This document shows, one piece after another, positions 6,055 through 13,556 of a stretch of DNA of 16,620 nucleotides. The stretch is from Actinomycetes bacterium. GTDB taxonomy: Bacteria; Actinomycetota; Acidimicrobiia; Acidimicrobiales; Microtrichaceae. How positions within the stretch are numbered: the stretch's first letter is position 1; each line of letters opens with the position of its first letter. A program made the translations under genes and the position numbers. The DNA is taken from the NCBI GenBank assembly GCA_023389745.1, contig JAEWED010000046.1, positions 1 to 16,620 on the forward strand. Direction: 5' to 3'. The notes below the pieces were generated by a model that saw only the letters and a program-made list of their open reading frames with translations, was not told the DNA's origin and did not search any database.

Positions 6055-7223
6055 CCGCTGTGACCGACCGCGAGAAGCTCCAGTACATCGCCGCCAAGGC
6101 CGCCGATGCACGGGTCAACGTGGAGCTCGAGACCGAGGGCATGACCCTCAACATGGGTCCGCAGCACCCGGCGACCCACGGCACGCTGCGCATCGTCGCC
6201 CGGCTCGACGGCGAGCAGGTCATCGCCGCGGAACCGATCCCGGGCTACATGCACCGCGGCTACGAGAAGCTCTCCGAGGTGCGCACCTACCCGCAGGTGA
6301 CCGCGCTCATCAACCGCATCGACTGGCTGGGCAGCTTCGCCAACGAGGTGCCGTTCATCCTCGGCGCCGAGCAGCTCATGGGCATCGAGGCACCGCCCCG
6401 TGCCCAGTGGATCCGCACGTTGCTGTTCGAGATGTCCCGCATCTCGAACCTGATCCTCTTCCTCGGTGACACCGGCGTGCAGCTCGGCGCGGTGACCCCC
6501 GCGTTCTACGCCTTCCGCGACCGTGAGTTCGTGCTCGACCAGATCGAGGCGGTCACCGGCGGTCGCTTCCACCCGAACTTCGACCGCATCGGCGGCCTCA
6601 AGGACGACCTGCCCAAGGGCTGGATCGCCAACACGAAGTCGGTCATGAAGAAGGTCGCGGACTTCTGCGACGAGATCGAGAACCTGCTGATGGGCGCCGA
6701 GATCTTCTCGGAGCGCATGCGCGGCGTGGGCGTCATCCCCGTCGACATCGCCACCCAGTACGGCCTGTCGGGCGCGAACGCCCGTGGCTCGGGCATCGAC
6801 TGGGACACCCGGCGCGACAACAACATCGGGCTCGTCTACCCCGAGCTCGACTGGAAGGTCTGGACCCACCCCGACGGCGACTCGTACTCGCGCTTCTGGG
6901 TCCGCCTCCAAGAGGTGCGCGAGTCCGCCAAGATGGTCGAGCAGATCTGCGACGGCATCCCCGGCGGGCCGATCATGGCCAAGGTGCCCCGCATCATCAA
7001 GGTCCCCGCGGGCGAGGCGTACGTCGCCACCGAGAACCCGCTCGGCGAGATGGGCTACTACATCGTCTCCAAGGGTGACCTGACGCCGTTCCGCCTCAAG
7101 ATCCGCTCGGCGAGCTTCAACAACATCTCGATCGCCCCCTGGGTGCTCCGAGGTGTGTACGTGCCGGACATCATCTCGATCCTGGCCTCGCTCTACTTCA
7201 TCCTGGGAGACATCGACCGATGA
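6051..7223 (+). CDS. nuoD: NADH-quinone oxidoreductase subunit D (49 kDa, quinone-site subunit)
   Basis: 390 residues, related to the large subunit of [NiFe]-hydrogenases. With NuoB it forms the quinone head-group pocket. GPQHPATHG (36-44) gives the conserved His39 and His43. HRGYEK (68-73) contains Arg69, aligned with the human NDUFS2 arginine that NDUFAF7 methylates. In NRIDWLGSF (88-96), Trp92 stands where Thermus Tyr87 or Yarrowia Tyr144 binds quinone; the spacing from His43 is 49 residues, as in those enzymes. It ends in GDIDR, the usual family terminus. The GTG at 6051 overlaps the nuoC stop; an in-frame start at 5952 would add 33 Arg-rich residues read from nuoC in another frame. The next gene is nuoH, overlapping by four bases, with no nuoE, F or G between. 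Confidence 0.95.
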   Translation: MTAVTDREKLQYIAAKAADARVNVELETEGMTLNMGPQHPATHGTLRIVARLDGEQVIAAEPIPGYMHRGYEKLSEVRTYPQVTALINRIDWLGSFANEVPFILGAEQLMGIEAPPRAQWIRTLLFEMSRISNLILFLGDTGVQLGAVTPAFYAFRDREFVLDQIEAVTGGRFHPNFDRIGGLKDDLPKGWIANTKSVMKKVADFCDEIENLLMGAEIFSERMRGVGVIPVDIATQYGLSGANARGSGIDWDTRRDNNIGLVYPELDWKVWTHPDGDSYSRFWVRLQEVRESAKMVEQICDGIPGGPIMAKVPRIIKVPAGEAYVATENPLGEMGYYIVSKGDLTPFRLKIRSASFNNISIAPWVLRGVYVPDIISILASLYFILGDIDR

Positions 7224-8263
7224 CCCAGTCGCTCGTCCTGGGCCTCGAACTCGCGTACTGGCAGCAGACGGTCATCCGTGTGCTGCTCGGTCTGGTGGCA
7301 CTGCTGCTGCTGACCGGCGGGGTCGTGTACCTGTACCTCTTCAAGTTCGTCTCGTTCATGCAGAGCCGACTCGGCCCCATGGAGGCCGGTCCGTTCGGTT
7401 CGCTGCAGCTGCTCGCCGAGGTCGGCAAGTGGCTCCAGAAGGAAGACGTCTTCACCGAGAACTCCGACAAGTTCATCTTCGGTCTGGCGCCGGCGGTCGT
7501 GCTCGCCTCGACCTTCCTGATGTTCGTCGCGATCCCGGCGGGCCCCGAGGCGGTCGTCGCCGATCTGGGCACCGGCATCTACTTCGTGCTCGCCATGTCG
7601 AGCCTCTCGGTCATCGGCATCCTCATGGCCGGCTGGGCGTCGGCCAACAAGTACGCACTGCTCGGCGCCCTGCGTGCGGCCGGCCAGCTCATCGCCTACG
7701 AGCTGCCCCTCATCCTCTCGGTCGTCGGCGTCGTCATCGCGGCGGGCAGCCTCAACCTGCAGGACATCGTCGCCGCTCAGGCCGACGGCGAGATCTTCGG
7801 CTGGGGTGGCATCGGCAACCCGTACATCCTCACGCAGATCGTCGGGTTCACGATCTTCCTGATCGCTGTGCAGGCGGAGCTCACCCAGACCCCGTTCGAC
7901 ATGCCGATCGCCGAGTCCGAGCTCGTCGCCGGCTACCAGGTCGAGTACACCGGCATCCGCTTCCTCGTGTACTTCATCGCCGAGTTCGCGACCGCCGTGG
8001 CCTTCGCGGCGGTCGCCTCGACGCTCTTCCTCGGCGGCTGGGGCCTCCCCACCAGCTGGGGCATCGGCACGGGTCCGATGCACTTCATCGGTCCGCTCGT
8101 CGTCTCGTTCAAGGCCGTGCTGCTCGTCGGTGTCGTGTTCTGGGTGCGCTTCTCGCTGCCCCGGTTCCGTGAGGACCAGCTGCAGCGCCTCGCCTGGAAG
8201 TTCCTCATCCCGATCTCGCTGGCGAACATCGTGATCACCGGCGTCGCGAAGGTGGTGTGGTGA
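7220..8263 (+). CDS. nuoH: NADH-quinone oxidoreductase subunit H (ND1-like membrane subunit)
   Basis: 347 residues, about eight membrane helices. NuoH joins the membrane arm to NuoB/NuoD and forms most of the quinone channel. RLGPMEAGPFG (50-60) and ALRAAGQLIAYELPL (150-164) are the usual signatures. The third cytoplasmic loop reads AELTQTPFDMPIAESELVAG (219-238), then YQVEYTG (239-245). The family pattern is N-R-x-PFD-x-PEAE-x-EL. Here the Arg is Gln223 and the Glu equivalent to E. coli Glu216 is Ile230, while Asp227, Glu232, Glu234 and Glu242 (E. coli 213, 218, 220, 228) are kept. The loop is therefore partly non-canonical. ATG at 7220 overlaps the nuoD stop by four bases; TGA at 8261-8263 overlaps the nuoI start by one base. 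Confidence 0.95.
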   Translation: MTQSLVLGLELAYWQQTVIRVLLGLVALLLLTGGVVYLYLFKFVSFMQSRLGPMEAGPFGSLQLLAEVGKWLQKEDVFTENSDKFIFGLAPAVVLASTFLMFVAIPAGPEAVVADLGTGIYFVLAMSSLSVIGILMAGWASANKYALLGALRAAGQLIAYELPLILSVVGVVIAAGSLNLQDIVAAQADGEIFGWGGIGNPYILTQIVGFTIFLIAVQAELTQTPFDMPIAESELVAGYQVEYTGIRFLVYFIAEFATAVAFAAVASTLFLGGWGLPTSWGIGTGPMHFIGPLVVSFKAVLLVGVVFWVRFSLPRFREDQLQRLAWKFLIPISLANIVITGVAKVVW

Positions 8264-8805
8264 TGCCAGAGAAGCCACAGATGCCCGGAGTCCTCAAGGG
8301 GCTCGGCATCACCATGAAGACCGCTCTCGAGACGATGTTCCCGGACGGTCCGCTGAAGCCGCCGTCACCCGCCAAGGGTGCCGCGACGGTGCAGTACCCC
8401 CACGAGAAGGAGGAGCCCGCTCCTCGTGCTCGTGGTGTGATCGCCCTCAAGGAGGACAACTGCACCGCCTGCATGCTCTGCGCACGTGAGTGCCCGGACT
8501 GGTGCATCTACATCGAGGGCCACAAGACCCTCGCCCCACCCCGTCGTGAGGGTGGCAAGCCCCGCTCGGTGAACGCGCTGGACCGCTTCGACATCGACTT
8601 CTCGCTGTGCATGTACTGCGGCATCTGCGTCGAGGTCTGCCCGTTCGAGGCCCTGTTCTGGAGCCCGGAGTACGAGTACTCCGAGGTGCGCATCGCGGAT
8701 CTGCTCCACGACAAGTCCCGTCTCGACCAGTGGATGGAGACCGTGCCGGACTTCGAGCCGCTCGAGGCCGGGTCCGAGGTCAAGGTCAAGAAGGTCCCCC
8801 GATGA
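8263..8805 (+). CDS. nuoI: NADH-quinone oxidoreductase subunit I (two [4Fe-4S] ferredoxin-like)
   Basis: 180 residues. It carries clusters N6a and N6b, which pass electrons to N2 in NuoB. Both ligand sets are intact: Cys67, 70, 73, 77 (CTACMLCARECP) and Cys116, 119, 122, 126 (CMYCGICVEVCP). An extra Cys81 follows the first set. The N-terminal 15-30 residues are the amphipathic part that lies along the membrane. In complexes without NuoG, as this operon suggests, NuoI could be the electron entry point. Of three overlapping in-frame starts (GTG 8257, GTG 8260, ATG 8263) I use the ATG, which shares one base with the nuoH stop and has AAGG about ten bases upstream. Its stop overlaps nuoJ by four bases. 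Confidence 0.95.
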   Translation: MPEKPQMPGVLKGLGITMKTALETMFPDGPLKPPSPAKGAATVQYPHEKEEPAPRARGVIALKEDNCTACMLCARECPDWCIYIEGHKTLAPPRREGGKPRSVNALDRFDIDFSLCMYCGICVEVCPFEALFWSPEYEYSEVRIADLLHDKSRLDQWMETVPDFEPLEAGSEVKVKKVPR

Positions 8806-9359
8806 GCCCCCTGTTCGCCGCTGCGGCGGAGACGACCTTCGACGTTCCGGCGAACGTCGTGTTCGCGGTGACCGCCGTGTTCATGATCGCCGCGGCGATC
8901 CGCATGGTCACCACCAAGAACATCGTGCACGCCGCCCTCTGGCTCGTGGTCGTGCTCGGCGGCGTCGGCATCAACTACCTGCTGCTGCAGGCCGAGTTCG
9001 TCGCCATCACCCAGTTCCTGGTGTACCTCGGTGCGATCGTCGTGCTGTTCCTGTTCGGCATCATGCTGACCAGGGCGCCCCTCGGAGTCTCCGACGACCT
9101 CGACAACAACCAGAAGTGGGTCGGCATCGGCACCTCGCTGCTGCTGCTGCTGGTCATCGGCTACTCGGTCATCGAGACCTGGGGCAAGGACAAGCTCACC
9201 TTCGAGGCCTTCCAGGGCGTCGCCGAGGCCAACACCAACGGCCGCACCCAGGCGGTGTCCGACACGATCTTCGGCCAGTACCTCATCCCCTTCGAGATGA
9301 TCTCCGTGCTCCTGCTCGCCGCCCTCATCGGGGCCATCGTCCTGGCGCGACGGGACTGA
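8802..9359 (+). CDS. nuoJ: NADH-quinone oxidoreductase subunit J (ND6-like)
   Basis: 185 residues, five predicted membrane helices. The key helix reads LLQAEFVAITQFLVYLGAIV (61-80) and contains the tyrosine-glycine pair (Tyr75, Gly77) of the pi-bulge that flexes during turnover. LIPFEMISVLLLAALIGAI (161-179) is the classic last helix. A loop of about 35 residues (125-157) precedes it. NuoJ links NuoH to NuoK along the proton axis. The ATG overlaps the nuoI stop in an ATGA junction; nine bases lead to nuoK. Confidence 0.95.
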   Translation: MSPLFAAAAETTFDVPANVVFAVTAVFMIAAAIRMVTTKNIVHAALWLVVVLGGVGINYLLLQAEFVAITQFLVYLGAIVVLFLFGIMLTRAPLGVSDDLDNNQKWVGIGTSLLLLLVIGYSVIETWGKDKLTFEAFQGVAEANTNGRTQAVSDTIFGQYLIPFEMISVLLLAALIGAIVLARRD

Positions 9360-9368
9360 GGGGCCACC

Positions 9369-9665
9369 ATGCTGCTGAACCAGTTCCTCCTGCTCTCCGC
9401 GATCCTGTTCTGCATCGGCGTCTACGGCGTCATCGTGCGCAAGAACGGCGTGCTCGTCCTCATGTCGATCGAGCTGATCCTGAACGCGGTCAACATCAAC
9501 CTCGTCGCCTTCAGCACCATGCACGGGCTCGGCGGCCAGGTCTTCGCACTGTTCGCCATCGCCATCGCGGCCGCCGAGGTCGGCGTCGGTCTGGCGATCG
9601 TGCTGCTCATCTACCGGAACAAGCGCTCCATCGACGTCGATGAGCTCGACGAGCTGAAGGGCTGA
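9369..9665 (+). CDS. nuoK: NADH-quinone oxidoreductase subunit K (ND4L-like)
   Basis: 98 residues with three membrane helices. The two buried glutamates of the proton relay are present: Glu35 in MSIELILNAVN and Glu70 in AAAEVGVGLAI, equivalent to E. coli Glu36 and Glu72. Length is typical of the family. The ATG follows GAGGGG at a good distance. The charged tail (KRSIDVDELDELKG) is ordinary for bacterial NuoK. Five bases separate it from nuoL. Confidence 0.96.
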   Translation: MLLNQFLLLSAILFCIGVYGVIVRKNGVLVLMSIELILNAVNINLVAFSTMHGLGGQVFALFAIAIAAAEVGVGLAIVLLIYRNKRSIDVDELDELKG

Positions 9666-9670
9666 GGCAC

Positions 9671-11971
9671 ATGTGGTTCTTCACGCACGTCTGGATCATC
9701 CCCGCGCTGATGGCGCTGTCGTTCCTGCTGATCCTGCTGTTCGGCAAGAAGATGCCGAAGAAGGGCGCCGAGATCGGCATCCTCTTCGTCGGCGCGGCCT
9801 TCGTGCTGTCGCTCATCACCGCCGGCAACTGGATCTCGTGGACCAACGACAACCCCGAGGCGCACGGCGAGGGCACCGCCGGTGTCGCCATGGCCGACGT
9901 GGATGCGAGCTGCTCGAAGGTCGCCGACGAGGCGCACCACGAGGCTGAAGAGGCCGAGCACGCCTCGGCGGACGCCGACCACGGCACCGAGTCGGATTCG
10001 CAGTCGTCCGGCGCCGGCGAGGAGCACGGCGCCGCGTCCGGCAAGGTCGCCGAAGGCGAGTCCGCCGCGCCGGCCGCCGCCACCGCCGAAGAGGGCGGCC
10101 ACCACGACCCGCCGACCCGCCCGGTCGTCACCTGCGCCACCTGGTTCGAGAACGGCAGCCAGTCGATCTCGGTCGGCACGCTCGTCGACGGCCAGTCGGT
10201 GCTCATGCTCGTGGTCGTCACGCTGATCTCGCTGCTCGTGCACGTCTTCTCGACCGACTACGTGCACGGCGACCGCCGCTACACCCACTACTTCGCCTTC
10301 CTGTCGCTGTTCACCGCCTCGATGCTGTTCTTCGTGCTCAGCGAGAACACGCTGCAGATGATCGTGGGTTGGGAGCTGGTGGGCGTCTGCTCCTTCGCGT
10401 TGATCGGCCACTGGTGGGAGGAGAAACCGAACTCCGACGCCGCGCTCAAGGCGTTCCTCACCAACCGCGTCGGCGACGTCGGACTGCTGATCGGCGTGAT
10501 CATCCTCTACTTCGCCGCCAACAAGTCCTTCTCGATCCTCGACATCAACATCCTCGCCAACGAAGGCGGCATCTCGCACTCGCTGCTGCTGATCGCCTCG
10601 TTGTGCCTGATCACCGCGGTCATGTCGAAGTCGGGCCAGTTCATCCTGCACACCTGGCTGCCCGACGCCATGGCCGGACCGACGCCGGTGTCGGCGCTGA
10701 TCCACGCCGCCACGATGGTCGTCGCCGGCATCTACATGGTCGCCCGCCTCTACCCGGTGTTCTTCGAGGGCCTGTCCATCTCGGGCTCGTCGGTCAACGC
10801 GCTCGCCGTCGTGGGTGCGATCACCGCGCTGTTCGGTGCGCTGCTCGCCTTCGTCCAGAAGGACATCAAGAAGGTGCTGGCGTACTCGACGGTGTCGCAG
10901 CTCGGCTTCATGGTGACGTCGCTCGGCATCGGCGCCTGGACCGCGGCGATGTTCCACCTCTTCACCCACGCCTTCTTCAAGGCCTGCCTGTTCCTGGGCG
11001 CCGGCTCGCTCAGCCATGCCTGTCACCACAGCTTCAACATGGTCGACGACATGGGTGGTCTCCGGAAGATCATGCCGAAGACGTTCATCACCTACCTGAT
11101 CGGCACCGCGGCGCTCGCCGGCTTCTTCCCGCTGTCGGGCTTCTGGTCGAAGGACGAGATCCTCGCCGGCACCGGTGCCTTCCCCGGCACCGAGGGAGCG
11201 AACGGCACCTACTACGTCATGCTGGTCATGCTGCTGCTGGGTGCCTTCTGCACCGCGGCCTACATGACCCGCACGGTCTGGTACGCGTTCTTCGGCGAGT
11301 ACCGCGGCCACGGCCACCCGCACGAGTCGGGCCCGCGCATCACGGTGCCGCTGATCATCCTCGCGACGCTCGGCGCCATCGCCGGTCTCGCGAACCTGCC
11401 GTGGGCGATCGGTCCGATCCCGGCCCACATGTTCCAGACCTACGTCGAGCCGATCGGCATCTACTTCCCCGAGCAGCTGACGCACGCCGCGTTCCACCCG
11501 ATCCTGGCGGTCACCTCGGTGGCCGTCGCGGGCGCCGGCGCCGGCATCGCCTACCTGTACTTCTGGAAGGGCGCCTTCGCCGGTCTGCAGGGCCTCTCGG
11601 AGCGCAACAAGCTCGCGGCGTTCGGCAAGAACGTCCTGGTCAACAAGTACTACTTCGACTGGCTGTACACGACGGTCATCGTCGGGTTCGTCAAGGGCCC
11701 GCTCGCACGAGCGGCGAACTGGGCGAACCAGCACATGCTCGACGCCGTGGTCAACGGGGTCGGCAAGGGTACGGCAACCGCCGGCAAGTGGGTCTACGAG
11801 AACGTGGACCAGACGGTCGTCGACGGTGCGGTCAACACCACCGGCTCCGGTGCCGGTGCGTTGGGTGGAGTGCTCCGAGTGGTGCAGTCCGGCCGGGTCC
11901 AGCAGTACGCAGCCCTGTTCTTCGTGGGTGTCGCGGTGCTGACCGGCGTGTTCGTGGTGGCAATCGGCTGA
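9671..11971 (+). CDS. nuoL: NADH-quinone oxidoreductase subunit L (ND5-like antiporter subunit)
   Basis: 766 residues, against about 610-650 for common bacterial NuoL. It is the distal Mrp-antiporter-like proton channel of the membrane arm, with the lateral helix near the C-terminus. Signatures include GWELVGVCSF (233-242, Glu235 being the key acidic residue), HTWLPDAMAGPTPVSALIHA after a conserved KSGQF, and GFWSKDEILAG. The excess length comes mainly from an insert in the first outer loop (about 58-160), rich in Glu, Asp, Ala and His and flanked by Cys81 and Cys155; a Gly/Val/Ala-rich C-terminal region adds the rest. The ATG follows GAGG. Twenty-five bases separate it from nuoM, the widest gap inside the operon. 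Confidence 0.95.
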   Translation: MWFFTHVWIIPALMALSFLLILLFGKKMPKKGAEIGILFVGAAFVLSLITAGNWISWTNDNPEAHGEGTAGVAMADVDASCSKVADEAHHEAEEAEHASADADHGTESDSQSSGAGEEHGAASGKVAEGESAAPAAATAEEGGHHDPPTRPVVTCATWFENGSQSISVGTLVDGQSVLMLVVVTLISLLVHVFSTDYVHGDRRYTHYFAFLSLFTASMLFFVLSENTLQMIVGWELVGVCSFALIGHWWEEKPNSDAALKAFLTNRVGDVGLLIGVIILYFAANKSFSILDINILANEGGISHSLLLIASLCLITAVMSKSGQFILHTWLPDAMAGPTPVSALIHAATMVVAGIYMVARLYPVFFEGLSISGSSVNALAVVGAITALFGALLAFVQKDIKKVLAYSTVSQLGFMVTSLGIGAWTAAMFHLFTHAFFKACLFLGAGSLSHACHHSFNMVDDMGGLRKIMPKTFITYLIGTAALAGFFPLSGFWSKDEILAGTGAFPGTEGANGTYYVMLVMLLLGAFCTAAYMTRTVWYAFFGEYRGHGHPHESGPRITVPLIILATLGAIAGLANLPWAIGPIPAHMFQTYVEPIGIYFPEQLTHAAFHPILAVTSVAVAGAGAGIAYLYFWKGAFAGLQGLSERNKLAAFGKNVLVNKYYFDWLYTTVIVGFVKGPLARAANWANQHMLDAVVNGVGKGTATAGKWVYENVDQTVVDGAVNTTGSGAGALGGVLRVVQSGRVQQYAALFFVGVAVLTGVFVVAIG
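9842..10150 (+). other. Acidic, histidine-rich insert in NuoL
   Basis: These bases encode NuoL residues 58-160. The stretch lacks hydrophobic segments and contains eight histidines (65, 89, 90, 97, 104, 119, 144, 145) among many Asp, Glu, Ala, Ser and Gly. By family topology it follows helix 2 and so should face the periplasmic side. The single cysteines at 81 and 155 could close it as a disulfide loop. Reading frame and codon style continue those of nuoL, so it is part of the protein and not a sequencing frameshift. Confidence 0.75.
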
Positions 11972-11996
11972 TGACGAGTAGGGAGAGCCGAAACCG

Positions 11997-13550
11997 ATGA
12001 AGAGTTTCCTGAACGACTGGGGCTTGATCCTCACCATCTTCCTGCCGCTGGCAGGCGCGTTGGTGACGATGGTCATGCCCAAGGAGTCCGAGGGTCCGAT
12101 CAAGGGACTTGCGCTCGGCACGTCGCTCGCCGCGGCGGTGATGGGCGCGCTCGTCATGATCAACTTCGACTACGACCGCGCCGGCGAGCTGCAGTTCGTC
12201 GTCGACCGCAGCTGGATCGAGATCATCAACAGCCGGTTCATCCTCGGCCTCGACGGGCTCTCGCTCCCGCTGATGGCCCTGACGCTGTTCATCGTCCCGC
12301 TGGTGTTCATCTACAGCTTCGGCCACCTGCCCGAGCCGGGGAACCCCAAGGCGTTCTTCTCGCTGCTGCTCGTGCTCGAGACCGGCATGATCGGCTCGTT
12401 CCTGGCCCAGGACCTCGTGCTCTTCTTCGTCTTCTTCGAGGTCGTGCTCCTGCCGATGTACTTCCTCATCGGTGTCTGGGGTGGCCCGCAGCGCCAGTAC
12501 GCCTCGATCAAGTTCTTCCTGTACACGCTCTTCGGCTCGTCGCTCATGCTCGTGTCGTTCCTGGCGGTGTACTTCCTCTCCAAGGACCCGGCCACCGGCG
12601 AGGCGCTGCGCAGCTTCGACATGCGCCTGCTGAGCGAGATCGGCGGCGCCGGCATCGCCCGGACCACGGCGATCGTGATCTTCGGCGGCATGTTCCTCGG
12701 GTTCGGCATCAAGGTCCCGATGTTCCCGTTCCACACCTGGCTGCCCGACGCCCACACCCAGGCGCCGACCGCCGGCTCGGTCATCCTGGCCGCCGTGCTC
12801 CTGAAGCTCGGCACCTACGGCTTCATCCGCATCGCCATCCCGATCCTGCCCGTGGGCGCCCGCTGGTGGGCCCCGGTGATCGGCGTGCTCGCCGCGATCG
12901 GCATCATCTACGGAGCGCTCGGCTGTCTGGCGCAGACCGACATGAAGCGGCTCATCGCCTTCTCGTCGGTGGCCCACATGGGTTACGTCATGCTCGGCAT
13001 CGCCACCCTCACCGACTTCGGCATGAACGCCGCGGTGTTCGGCATGGTCGCTCACGGTCTCATCACCGGCATGTTGTTCTTCGTCGCCGGCTCGATGAAG
13101 GACCGCTACCACACCCTCGAGATCAAGCGTCTCGGCGGTCTCCTGGTCTCGGCCCCCAAGATGGGCTGGATCCTCGGCTTCGCCACGATGGCGTCGCTCG
13201 GTCTGCCGGGCCTCGCCGGCTTCTGGGGTGAGTTCCCCGCGATCCTGTCGGCCTACAGCCCGGCCGTCGGTCTGAACATCGCCCTGTTCCGCACCCTCAT
13301 GGTCGTCGCCGCCATCGGTACCGTGCTCGCTGCCGGCTACCTGCTGTGGCTCTACCAGCGCACCGCGTTCGGCACGCCGAGCGAGGAGTTCGCCGACGAC
13401 CCGCACATCACCGACGTGCAGCCCACCGAGTGGATCGCGTGGACGCCGATCCTGGTGCTCATCGTCGTGTTCGGCTTCTTCCCCGGTCTCATCTTCGACG
13501 TCTCCAACCCGGCGGTCTCCGCGATCGCCGCGGTGGTGGGCGGGAACTGA
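11997..13550 (+). CDS. nuoM: NADH-quinone oxidoreductase subunit M (ND4-like antiporter subunit)
   Basis: 517 residues, about 14 membrane helices, normal length. It is the middle antiporter-like subunit. FFEVVLLPMYFLIGVWGG (146-163) holds the key Glu148 (E. coli Glu144). GIKVPMFPFHTWLPDAH (237-253) holds Lys239 (E. coli Lys234), and both are required for proton pumping in studied enzymes. APTAGSVILA and DMKRLIAFSSVAHMGY are further signatures. The ATG at 11997 is preceded by AGGGAGAG about 11 bases upstream. Six bases separate its stop from the nuoN start. No odd insertions are seen. Confidence 0.96.
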   Translation: MKSFLNDWGLILTIFLPLAGALVTMVMPKESEGPIKGLALGTSLAAAVMGALVMINFDYDRAGELQFVVDRSWIEIINSRFILGLDGLSLPLMALTLFIVPLVFIYSFGHLPEPGNPKAFFSLLLVLETGMIGSFLAQDLVLFFVFFEVVLLPMYFLIGVWGGPQRQYASIKFFLYTLFGSSLMLVSFLAVYFLSKDPATGEALRSFDMRLLSEIGGAGIARTTAIVIFGGMFLGFGIKVPMFPFHTWLPDAHTQAPTAGSVILAAVLLKLGTYGFIRIAIPILPVGARWWAPVIGVLAAIGIIYGALGCLAQTDMKRLIAFSSVAHMGYVMLGIATLTDFGMNAAVFGMVAHGLITGMLFFVAGSMKDRYHTLEIKRLGGLLVSAPKMGWILGFATMASLGLPGLAGFWGEFPAILSAYSPAVGLNIALFRTLMVVAAIGTVLAAGYLLWLYQRTAFGTPSEEFADDPHITDVQPTEWIAWTPILVLIVVFGFFPGLIFDVSNPAVSAIAAVVGGN

Positions 13551-13556
13551 TCCACC

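Noticed and set aside
10369..12000. 543-codon plus-strand frame inside nuoL
   Set aside because: It is an Arg-rich alternative frame of nuoL; the NuoL frame has all family signatures.
9611..12163. 850-codon open frame on the minus strand opposite nuoK, nuoL and nuoM
   Set aside because: It mirrors three clearly conserved genes; its product is a low-complexity run of Arg, Glu, Asp, Gly and His typical of antisense frames in GC-rich genes.
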